Assembly: GCF_033807575.1 (NCBI RefSeq)
Contig: NC_084707.1
Coordinates: forward strand, 18,648,550 to 18,712,549
Direction of reading: 5' to 3'
DNA from: Cydia pomonella
Lineage: Eukaryota; Arthropoda; Insecta; Lepidoptera; Tortricidae
Length of the DNA: 64,000 nt
Part shown: positions 40,701 to 52,700 of the stretch, piece by piece
Position numbering within the stretch: position 1 is the first letter of the stretch
How the letters are laid out: every line of letters begins with the position of its first letter
Notes under the pieces: model-generated
What the model was told of the DNA's origin: nothing
Database searches by the model: none
What the model saw: the letters and a program-made list of their open reading frames with translations, nothing else
Program-made: the position numbers and the translations under genes

Positions 40701-43700
40701 CAGTTTCATGATTTTATACTTGTTTTGTCCGTAATTGTTTTTTCTCAACAAATGCACAGCACGCCAGTTTAGGCGAAGATGATGACGATTCCACGTGTGT
40801 GTTTTTACGGCGAACTCAATAATTATGCATTTATGCACTACGTTGGGTGCCGGATAAATTGAATTACCATATTTTGATTGCTGTTACCGTGACAATAAGA
40901 CATGTATAATTCCTCATAGTTTCGTAATTTTAGTAAAACGGTTCGAAGTGATTAATTTATTTTATGTTTAGTGCGATATATGCAGGTACGAGTTACACAG
41001 CCAATTTAGTATGTAGGTACAATTTGTACATACTTTATAATAAACCGTATTTGCTGACTTATATTTCTTACCTTGAATAAAATACATATGAGCTGAGTAG
41101 TGTAATGTATTTTCTATATTTTATATATTAGTTAGTTACATATTGGTTCTTCTGCTCCCTATTAAGACGCCCTAATGATGCTGCTTATGGCATTCTTCGT
41201 TGGAAATAACAATAAGCCATCGGAAGACCTAACCAAATAAGTGGTGTACCTATGTGTTTATTTATTTGAAAATATGTTTTTTTTTTCTTTATTTAGGATT
41301 ACCAACAGATAATACATCTTACATGCTCTTAAATCTATATGACAATCAGGACTGATGCTTATCTAATTATAGGTAACCACATCTTATAATTGCATATTGC
41401 ATATTTTGGAATTATTATTGCCGTTTGGACAAACGCCGTTTAAGAGTTGATATTGGGACAAAGTTCGGCCCGGTAAATTTTGTATTTGTGTTGTGAGTAT
41501 GAGATGTGGAAATTTCATTTCACCCACCTGGCACATTAAATAAATTCAATAGCAAGATAACTAATTCCGCTCCTCACTGAAACCGGAAGTTTTGGAGTGT
41601 CTTCGCTTGTCAATAAAGGTTTTTAGTACGTAGGTAAACAAAAAATTATCTCCGCAAGATATTTTTAAACACTAAAAATTCTTCTGATCAAGGAATATAA
41701 AATACCTAGTGTAGATCAGGTTTCCTAAATTTTAATTTGAACATTAAATTAAAACTGTTTAACCACTCTATGAATGCCAAGTTAGTGAGGTAGGTCATGG
41801 GCGCTAGACAAGATGACATTACGTACATTGCACAAGTAAACTACCAAGGTGTCAAAAATAAAATAAAAAAATCAAAAAAATTCAATGGTGTAAGTTGTTA
41901 AAAGAGTGTAAGTGTTAGGATTTTTTTTTTTGAGGATTTAAAGGTGCGAAATACAGTGTAAAGTCCCTGAGGTAGTAAACTATAACGTAGAAGTTAGTTT
42001 ATTTCTATATACGTTACGTTGGTCATTCGATTTACCGAAAACTTTATATAACGCAAGTATTTATTTATTTATTTATACTTTATTGCACATAAAATATTAA
42101 GTACAAATGGTGGACTTAATGCCTTAAGGCATTCTCTACCAGTCAACCACTGGGTCAAAAATAGACTTAAAAAAATAAGTAATAAGTAAAAGTACTAAAA
42201 GTAAAAGTACAGTACTTAAAGTAATAAGTAGTCGGTTCCTTGTAGTAAAGAATACTCTGTCCTTGTGAACAGAGTCAACGTTATTTTAATAATACACGGT
42301 TGATTTAAAAAACCAGTAGGCAAGTAAGTTCAATAGGATGCAGCCGGAGACGAATGCTATAATAGACAACAATAGTACCTATTCACGTTTCGCTTGACGT
42401 AATACGAGTCTTGCCGGAAGTGTCCCGCCGATCGCGTGCGCCCGCGCCTATGGATAATTCTCCAAAGATTATTATTTACATTGTAAAATCTTTCCAAATA
42501 TAACTTGACCTCGAGACCCATAACAACTTTATGCAATATATTACACTGGTTAGGTCGTGGCTATGAGCTTGATAAGAGTTGAGACTCACAGTCCTGTCGA
42601 TGTCGCTCTTACCGCCCCGCATCGGAGCGTAGGTACTATTAGGAATATAAACATACATTTTGTAATTATTAACGCAAAAGGTGTAGGAAATATCTACCAA
42701 AAAACATGGTATAATGCACAACTTCACAGAAAAATATCTTAGGTATGCAGGAGGTAGCCCTTAGCTAATCTTTTACCTGTATAGTTTGTACGTGTACTGT
42801 ACTGTAACCTGTTAGTAATTTTAACAAATTAACTAGGTATAAACGAGTTTTACTTTTAAAATATTAACGTTTGTAATTTAGTATTTTTGTTCATGTTTAA
42901 AAATATTTATTTTGATTAATTTAATAGCAGTTTGAAATATTTTTACACAATTTTCAATTGTGGCTGAACGTCGGATAGGTTTGTGCCTTCGATGCCTAAC
43001 CTATCAAAGAATGACAATATGGCGGACGAATGTTTGAATTGTTACCGTATTTAATAATTATTTCACTTAAAATTTAGTTTTTTCTTCGCAAGTGTGATGA
43101 AAAACATTCTGTGTAAGTCCGGGGGTAAGAATATTGTTACTCGAGTCTTTAATCCTCTCCAGCTGTCGTGAATATATAGACACTCGTACGATATTTCACT
43201 TACCCCCCCCCCCCCCCCCCCCCCCCTCGCTGCACAATGTACTATAATTATTATTTATTTGGATCCCATGCACATATTTATATTACATAGCCAGACTTAA
43301 TGCCAGTTTTTGCTTCTTCCTAATGATCGCCTAATATGGCGTGTCAATATACTTTATTCTATGGCATTGCTATTACTGAAGGTTAAATTAAGGAGATAGG
43401 TTTTTGCACGAAATGATAAAAAAAATATCCGTGATTAGTTAGAAGTCTCACAGTTGTCCTTAATTGTGCAAAGAATATTCGACCGCATTGCATACTAATT
43501 TTACCTTGGCGTGTCTTTGCTAATCAATCTAGGGTTTCAAAGTCGTAAAATTTGTTAAAAAAAGCACCAACTGAGCAAATACCTACCTGAAATAAGGGAT
43601 TGTCGGTAGACTATCTACGACGTCAGGCTATTTCCCGGACTTTTCTTTCTTCTTTTTTCTATTGTACTAAATCCTGGCGTAATAAAAATAATTGTACCTT

Positions 43701-46700
43701 AGCGTTAAAAAAGGCTAGGCGCTAATTCAAAGAAATCTTCCTAAGAAAAATCATTTTTAAGACATGATTTTCTGAGTTATTTGAACTTAACAGATTAAAC
43801 ATTAAAGGTACTAAATCCTGGCGTAATAAAAATAATTGTACCTTAGCGTTTTTTCTTAAAAATTAAATCGATAACTTGAAAAATTATAACGCCTGCAAAA
43901 TTGTAATAGCAAGCAAAATATAAAATGAGTAAAACTTGGAAAGCACAAATAAAATGACTCATATTATAATTGAATATGAAGGTACAAAAAAGGTACAAAA
44001 ATTTGGCTTTTATAGAATTTATCAATAACCACGGGAACATAGCGTAATAAAGTACACTCGCCATTCTGAATGTCAGGATGGCGGGTGACCTGTTTTTTGA
44101 TGATAACTTTACGTACCGTGAGGTACAATTTTTTTTAAACGAGGTACTAAATAGTACAAATTAGGTACAAAAATATGGTATGCTTTTCATTTGATTTTAT
44201 TTAGGTACACCCGCCATTCTGACTCTCACCCGCCACGCACTCCAGATTGCTTTCGTACGTGACACCATATATTACGAACCTCGCAACTCGCAACCCACAT
44301 GTCTTACTTTCTCTACGTATTGTCTTAGATTCACTTCATACAATCACTAACTTGATCCTTTACGGCAACTTTATAGTTTTGTATGTTATTGAACGTGACC
44401 ACGTAGTAATCTTACAAATTAAATGTAATACCTACGAGTATATTGTAGTTATTATACAATGTGAATCTAAAGGTACCATGACTTTTTGATTATCACTTAA
44501 TAGTCGACACTTATTAAATCGACGCCATATTAGGTTTTGGTTAGGTACCTATGTATACTAACTATGGTGCCAGTTAATAGAAATTACTATACACGTGACA
44601 GATATGACGTGATATGAGTGAGATTCACTGATATAAACTTTAAATTGGGGTTTTTTGTCGAATTTTATGACATCACGGCCACGGCCATATCACAACGAAC
44701 AAAAAACATAGCTTAACACCGCTTCAGATCTGTTACACCTTTTTGTACTTGATAACTATTTACGAGTCGTGAACCGATTAATGATAATGTATAAGTGAGT
44801 CACGCTGGTTCCGTTGCAACAACAATGTGACGGCTCCTCCAGTGCACCCGTGGCCCAATGGCACACGGCAGATAACACTTCTTTGTTCCTTGATCGGTTC
44901 ACACGTGAGACTGACGACATGCGACGTTATTGTTCTAATTCAATAATCTAACAGTAATAAATGATATTTAAACGCAACTACAATTGACCTTCTAAAAACT
45001 GATATCTTAAATGAAGGAACCACTTAGTAATTAATTAATTAATAATTGTTTTCCCCAAAAGTCATTATGACATTCTACCATTTTAAAAAGGAAACAATTT
45101 AACATTCATGCGTTTTAGGACTAAGTTCTTTTGAAATTTCGGACAAATAAAGACAATAGCATTATGAAATTTAAGTGCAACCAAACCAAAGCATAGAATA
45201 AACTAATCCGCCGTATTATTGTTTGAACCCGGCGCTGCCAATGCCACGACGATGTTAGAATCTTCTTCTTCCTTGCGTTGTCCCGGCATCTTTGCCACGG
45301 CTCATGGGAGCCTGGAGTCCGCTGGGCAAGTAAGCCCTAGAATTAGCGTAGGCTCTGTTTTTACGAAAGTGACTGCCATCTGAACTTACATCCCAGGTAC
45401 AAGGTAAACTAGGCCTTCTCGGGATTAGTCCGGTTTCCTCCCGATTTTTTCCTTAACCGAAAAGCAAATGACATTTTGTATATAAGTTCCGAAAAACTCA
45501 TTGATACGAGCCGGGGTTTGATCCCGCGACCACTGGATTGAAAATCGCACGCTCTTTACACTACTTCACAGAAAATTACTTGAATTTGAGGCGAGACTTA
45601 TGTAGTAACATTATCGATAGTAATATAAAAATGCTACCTAATGGTAGCTGAATCCGGGCCCTTATAGTAATATAACCAAAAAAATACAGAATAATTATTT
45701 GCCGAAGTAATTAAGTAGGATCCTACCGGTCCTTCGGATACTTATCGACAACATGAACTACATAAGAAATTAAAGCTAACCGGTGCTACTTATTCCCAGG
45801 AACTAAAAAGCGAACAGGAAGACACCATTTACATACTAGTTTCGCCTGGCTCAATATTTCCTGTAATTGCCAGTTTCCCGTTTTGTTATGTTACTTTCGC
45901 ACGTTTACCGACATAAAGTATCTACGGCAAAGAAGGGAAAAGAAAATAGAACAGCACTGTCCGTTGCTTAAGATTGATATAAGATTTAATTCTGAACCTT
46001 CCTGTTAGAAAGGCCGTATGTATGAAATGGGATAAGATTAGCTATCAGTATGTGGTTTCAAAGGATTTCGTTTCTCCTTTATAGACACTTATTGATTGTA
46101 ATAGGCAGCTAACTAGCTATACGTTTTCAGCTTTTCAGATTGAGCTCTTGACATAACATAGTAATTCATAAACATTTTAGATTTTAAGATTTTTATTATT
46201 GTACGTATATTAGTTTGTAAGGTAATATTTTATTTTATTTTAATTTTAATAATTAACAATTCTTAATTATCTTGTTATGCAAGCTGCGGCGAGAAGGCTC
46301 CTTTTAACGGATGTTGAAGAACAAACTGTAAAACATGTATATATAATTGGTTAATGCGATATATTTTTCGATATAAACAAAACCGGTAGGTACAGGGATA
46401 TTGCGTTATTGAACGTAATACAAACAATCTCCCCTTTGCCTTTGCCTAATAATATCCAAAATTTGGCTAACGCACGAATTGTTCTTGATAAGCATTAGGT
46501 TTCTTGTTGAGAGTAACAGTTGAGAGCATTATCAAATATTCAGATTTTTACAAGCTCTTATTTAACTTGCCCTGTTAGCATGTAAGTTTGTTAAACATTT
46601 GCTAACGATACGATATGGATTAGATTCGTTTCTTTAAGCAAAAACGTCACTTTTGGGACTGACGTATCCAATCCATATCGTATCTTTAGGAATTTTTGAC

Positions 46701-49700
46701 GAATCATAAAGTTCGAATCGGGCCGATAGTTAGTGTGGGTCAAATGGAAGCTAAGTTTGATCCACTTTCCGATTTCCGATCGATGTAAGTCGTGTGACAA
46801 TGCAATATTATGGTACTCTCGGGCTGGCCTGATGATGAAGACCGGAGGTGGCCATAAAAACTCTGGGATGAAACAACGCAACCTAATTGTGTTTGTCAAT
46901 TATCGCGATGAGCATTGGTTGCCTGTGGTAAGAAAAGTACAGTCAGCGATATAAGCTTGTACCACATATTAAAAGGGTTGCCAAAAACTTATTGTACTTA
47001 ATATGTAGGTACAATCCAAATTGACATCCGGTATATGTTATTGTCAACGTACCTACTAAAACATAGGAGATACAAAGTGCACAGTTATGAATTATGCAAA
47101 ATATGGTCTAGCTAGGATGCAGGTGGGTGATGGCGGTGAACGGCCGCATAGTGTTTGGCTAGCGGGACCGCGCGACGTCATGTGCGTCTCCGCTCCCACG
47201 CGCCGCGCTAATTGCCAGCTTTGTTTGCCTCACAACCTGTACGAATATACCACTCGATACTCATTTACGTTTACTCTACACAGATACCTAGATCGATTTC
47301 CTTATCGATTATTGCCAAGCCTCAAATCGTGCTAGTTAAGGCCCCGTAGGTTCGTGTTCTTCTCTCACTGATCGTATCATAAGCGTGAGCGAGATGCATC
47401 TGTGCGTTTCCCCACCCCTCTTTATCTCCGAAGTGTACCGACGAAAAATTATGAAATTTTTACATAATATTAACATTACTATAAATTTTACAGGAAAAAT
47501 ATAATCAGATCTCTATCTTGGTAACTTCTTTTTAATTAACAAAAAACCTTTCCGAATTCAGTTTGCAATTTAACCAACTTTACGCATGTTTATTACACCT
47601 GAAATGTCTATGAGATTACATTAAATACACCCTTTTTCAAATAAAAGATCAATTTTTGAAATCGGTTCACATGATAGAGATTTAGCCTCGAAAAAACCAA
47701 CATACGTGCATTACATCGCGCAAATTAGTACGACAATTTGCCGATAGATGGCGTTGTACACAAATATACTTAGTATGGGTACTTCTGTTCATAAGTCTTT
47801 CGCCTTTATAGTTACACGAGGTAATTCAAAGTTTGTACGAAACCCTCGGTGTGCGAGTAAAACGAATTCGCACTTGACCGGTTTTTACCTATTGAACGAA
47901 AGTCAAAAAATCAGGATTCGAATCGGTGAAATCGCAGGAGAAAATCCTCAAGATAGGTAATAAAATTTTTAGCAACCGTATCGTTATGTAAAAAAAAAGC
48001 GTTACGATGTTTCAAAAACTCCGCTTTCTGAACCTACGGCATCTTAACTAAAGATTCCACCGCACGAACGAAATAGGTAAGTATCTATCTATCTATCTTC
48101 TCCCAAAACACCTACTCGATACTTATTTACTCTACACAGATGACTCCTTATCAGTTATCAAGGATTCTCGAATCAAACAAAGTGCCTACCTAAATGAAGA
48201 GTGCGTGTGCGATATCCCACTCAACATAATCTAAGCGCAACATATTGCGCCATATGACAGTTTGGATTTAAAATGAAGCCGTGGTCCAATCGTTAAATTT
48301 TACTATACTTCACTAAGTGTGGCCTTAACATAGATTGCAAGATTGCTACTTTGATAATAAACGGTTCGGCCTATTGTGAAATGTTTTTTTCTACTTTCGA
48401 GCGGTTCTGCCTTTTTATGCAACACATTTACCTCAATTTGCCGTTTGAAACCAATATCTAGTGTTCCGGGTAGGCGAGATCATTAAAAGGTCCCGATGTA
48501 ATCTCCGTGCTGGTCGTGCGCCGGGGCGACCCGCGGGTCAGCACTAATCTCAGCACTACACCGCTTTTGCGGACCTTTGAGGTAATAAGTTAACCGCTCT
48601 AGTCGTTCTGCCTTATCATTGAAGACACTTAATAAAGGAACTTAAACCATATATGCCCCCATCTTTGAACCTGCAATAAATTATGTACTCGACAGTGACA
48701 GTTATCCCACAGTCAATTCTAATACAGAATTGCATTTCGACTCCTACGTATTCGTAATAGATGCAAAATTATGACTGGGAAAACGGTTCTTTTAAGGGCG
48801 GAGAGGCTATCGGACCATCGAGGCGGCGTCCCACACAAACTGTATAAGGAAGGTGTACTGTAACATTAACCCCGTTGCGAACCACGTCTCCGGATCGTGA
48901 TCTCGTGCGCCGCAGCTTCGCGAGCAAATAGATACCGATCTAGCCATCAGTCGGTGCCTACAGGCCACGTAACGTTACGATAACACTTCCTAATCTCAAA
49001 TGTCATACTCCATACAAGAACAATGTGCGCAATCTAACGACAATGAAATAACACACGTAAAGTGTACCGGATAACTCACTTTAAACTTACAATTGATGAC
49101 GGATCTTCGACGGTTAATTCCTATTAGAGTCATAGAAAGCGTGTCATGGTAGTTGACAGCCTGTGAAGTAGGTGGGAGAGTAAAAAAGTGCATAATTTAC
49201 GACAATATAATAGACATGGCATGGGTCGAAGGCCGGATCTGTGCTGTCGACGCCGTCCTTGTTGCATCCGAGCGTAGGTCCGACGCGCAGATCCGCAGGG
49301 AATTTTAAGTATGGTCAACTGCACCCCGGCTATTAATGATCAATTAACCGGTTATTATTTATTAATTATCAGAGGTTTCGATTGATGTCGGAAAACGAGG
49401 TAGAAAGGAAATAAGGTTTTGTGCCTTAGTACCATTATAGATAGATAGATAGAATACTCTTTATTGGCACACCTCAGTAAAAAGATACATGAAAATAAAC
49501 AATAATCGAATTGAAACTGTCGTGAGACATTAACATTAAAATAATTATATGGATTAAACTCACGTATTTTTAGTCACTCGCACGACATGTTTTGGAGAGC
49601 TTAGGTCTCCTTTCTCAAGCACTAACGGTAATTCACGGCCGTCGTGAACGCTGCTCGCACTGTTAGTGCTTGAGAAAGGAGACCTAAGCTCTCCGAAACA

Positions 49701-52700
49701 TGTCGCGCGAGTGACTAAAAATACGTGAGTGTAATCCGTAGAATTATTTTAAAGTAAACAATTTATTAAATGTAGAGACAGACAACAGGCGGTTTTATCG
49801 CTAAGAAGCGATCTTTGGGTAGAGGAAATAGAGAAGTTAATCGAAAAGTAGGTGTTGCTAAACCGTTATGAAGCCTACATTCACACACACAATTACAGTG
49901 AATAAACATACACATATAAGGAATACCGGGTGTGGCCTGTAACACGAGCAAAAAATATAACTGTAGGATGTAGTCCTGAAACTTACCAATATTTGTTCAG
50001 CGATTTTTGAAAATTATGAATTCTTTAGACTTCCTATTTTTCATATAAATTAAATATTACCTTCAATGTAGGCTGTCATCAGTGTAATTGACGTTGATTG
50101 TTACGCTTTAAGCATAACAAAATTTGCAATACATTGCGTCTTAGAATAAACTTTAAATTGTTCTATGAATCAAAATAAAAGTTATTTTTTAAAGATGCTG
50201 AACAAATGTTGGTCAGTTTGAGGAGTACAGCCTACAGTTTTATTTTTTGCTCCTGTTACCGGCCACACCCGGTAGACTAAAAATAACTATGTACTATATA
50301 AACACTAAGGGAGAGATAAATAATGTTCTTTGAGTGATTTTTTAAAGACAGCAAGAGATTGAGCGCGTCTAATGCCATCGGGTAAAGAGTACCCGTATTA
50401 TGTCGATAATGCCTAAAGTATTTGTAGTCGAATTGAGAACTAGCAAAAAAAAAAAAAAACAAGTTAGCAAGAAGGCAGTAAAAAATACTTAGAAAACTGT
50501 ACTTAATCATATATACTGTTGGTATGAGAGTGAAACCGGGTAACTATAATGCGATGTACCTAAGGACAGTTCCTGTCTGTCCATACGTGTAGATTTATTT
50601 ATTTCCGAGTGTTAATTTTAATTGGGTAAGAACTTATTGATAATTTTGAAAATGGTTTGTACAGAGTTTAATATCCATAATATGAAATTGTAATACGCAC
50701 AATTTTAGTTTTGATATGATTAGTATATTTGACAATTCATATAGTTGTATTTTTTATAATTACGTATTATAATTTAATTGGTATACTTATGCCTAATTTC
50801 AATTTTCTCTTTGTATGCCTATCGGCAAAACGTAGCGTTCTCACATAATTTATGCACTAACGGTATACCTATGTTTACAAATAAATCATTTGAGTTTGAG
50901 TTTAAAAATACAGCAACGCAATACAAGAACGTTGAAGGTACATTGTTGATTGTCTTTGATGCAATTAAGTAGATTGCGAGTAAACGGAATTCACAGTTTT
51001 TATTCGGTATGTGGAGAAACCAATAGGATTATTATCTTTATTTATTTTTGGTCTTAGGCTAGGTCATTTATAATATGAATATAAAAGTCAAAAATAAAAA
51101 CACTTACAAAACAATACAAAATATATGTAAACACATTATAAAAAACCTAACCTAGGGTGCCGCCAGCAGCGGGGCAGGGCCCAAGCTGCCGGTGGTCAGG
51201 GCCGCAGAGAGAGGAACCGGCGGACTATCCGCGCCGTGTCCAAGATCACCGCCTTCTGCATCTGACCCTTGATCCAACCACCTAGCGAGAGTCTCTCAAG
51301 GTGTTGGTCGAGACTCTTCGCTATGAGACCATTCGTTGAAACGACTATCGGGACAATGATCGTCGAATCAACATCCCACATGGCGGTTATCTCGTGAGCC
51401 AAGTCTAGCTACCTACTTATTGGATTATTATTATTATTATACTTTTATTTATTTATTTAGGTAAACAAACAGTCACTACAAGAAAGGCTTAAATATAAAG
51501 TATTTTAAACACTGTTTACAGTATGTGTGACCAACACCGTTCACCACTTATTAATTATGCGATTTGCATCTAATTTCATAAATATTATTAATTTATTGAA
51601 ATTAAAATCATTTATTGCATATCATGATATCACATAGCAGGTACAGGTGTTCTTAAATATAAGGCTGTTCATGTGACGCCCTGTTAGGGCACAGCAACAT
51701 AGTTCCACATAGAGCTACATACTAATCGATTCTAAAATGGTACATATTATTTACATATATTCCTAATAATTAATTAATTATTTTACATATTAAAATATCT
51801 ATCTGACATGCACATACTAATTAAATAAATAAATAATAAATAAATATTATAGGACATTATTACACAAATTGACTAAGTCCCACAGTAATAAGGCTTGTAT
51901 TGAGGGTACTTAGACAACGATATATATAATACCTCTATATAAATATGTATAAATACTTAAATACATAGAAAACACCCATGACTCAGGAACAAATATCCAT
52001 GCTCATCACACGAATAAATGCCCTTACCAGGATTTGAACCCGGGACCATCAGCTTCGTAGGCAGGGTCACTATCCACTAGGCCAAACCGGTCGTCAAATT
52101 AAAGATTTACAATCACATGTATCACTAGACAAAAGAGATATTATGTATCTTCAAAACATTCTCTCATACTATAGTAGCATTTATTTAACAGGAATGATTT
52201 TAGTTTCTTGCTAAACAGGCTTAGTTTATCCTCGTTTTTAGGGTTCCGTAGCCAAATGGCAAAAAACGGAACCCTTATAGATTCGTCATGTCCGTCTGTC
52301 TGTCCGATTCTGTCACAGCCACTTTTTTCCGAAACTATGAAAGCTATACTGTTCAAACTTGGTAAGTAGATGTATTCTATGAACCGCATTATGATGTTTA
52401 CACAAAAATAGAAAAAAAACAATAAATTTTGGGGGTTCCCCATACTTAGAACTGAAACTCAAAAAATCTTTTTTCATCAAACCCATACGTGTGGGGTATC
52501 TATGGATAGGTCTTTAAAAATGATATTGAGGTTTGTAATATCATTTTTTTCTAAACTGAAAAGTTTGCGCGAGAGACACTTCCAAAGTGGTAAAAAGTGT
52601 GTCCCCCCCCCCCCCCCGTAACTTCTAAAATAACAGAATGAAAAATCTAAAAAAAATATATGATATACATTGCCATGCAAACTTCCACCGAAAATTGGTT

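Noticed and set aside
44840..44930. tRNA-like stretch (gtggcccaatgg) near 44850
   Set aside because: The A-box resembles tRNA-Arg, but no matching acceptor stem or T arm follows.
46591..46899. 102-codon minus-strand frame
   Set aside because: It overlaps a hairpin repeat, has no domain, and no splice or poly(A) support.
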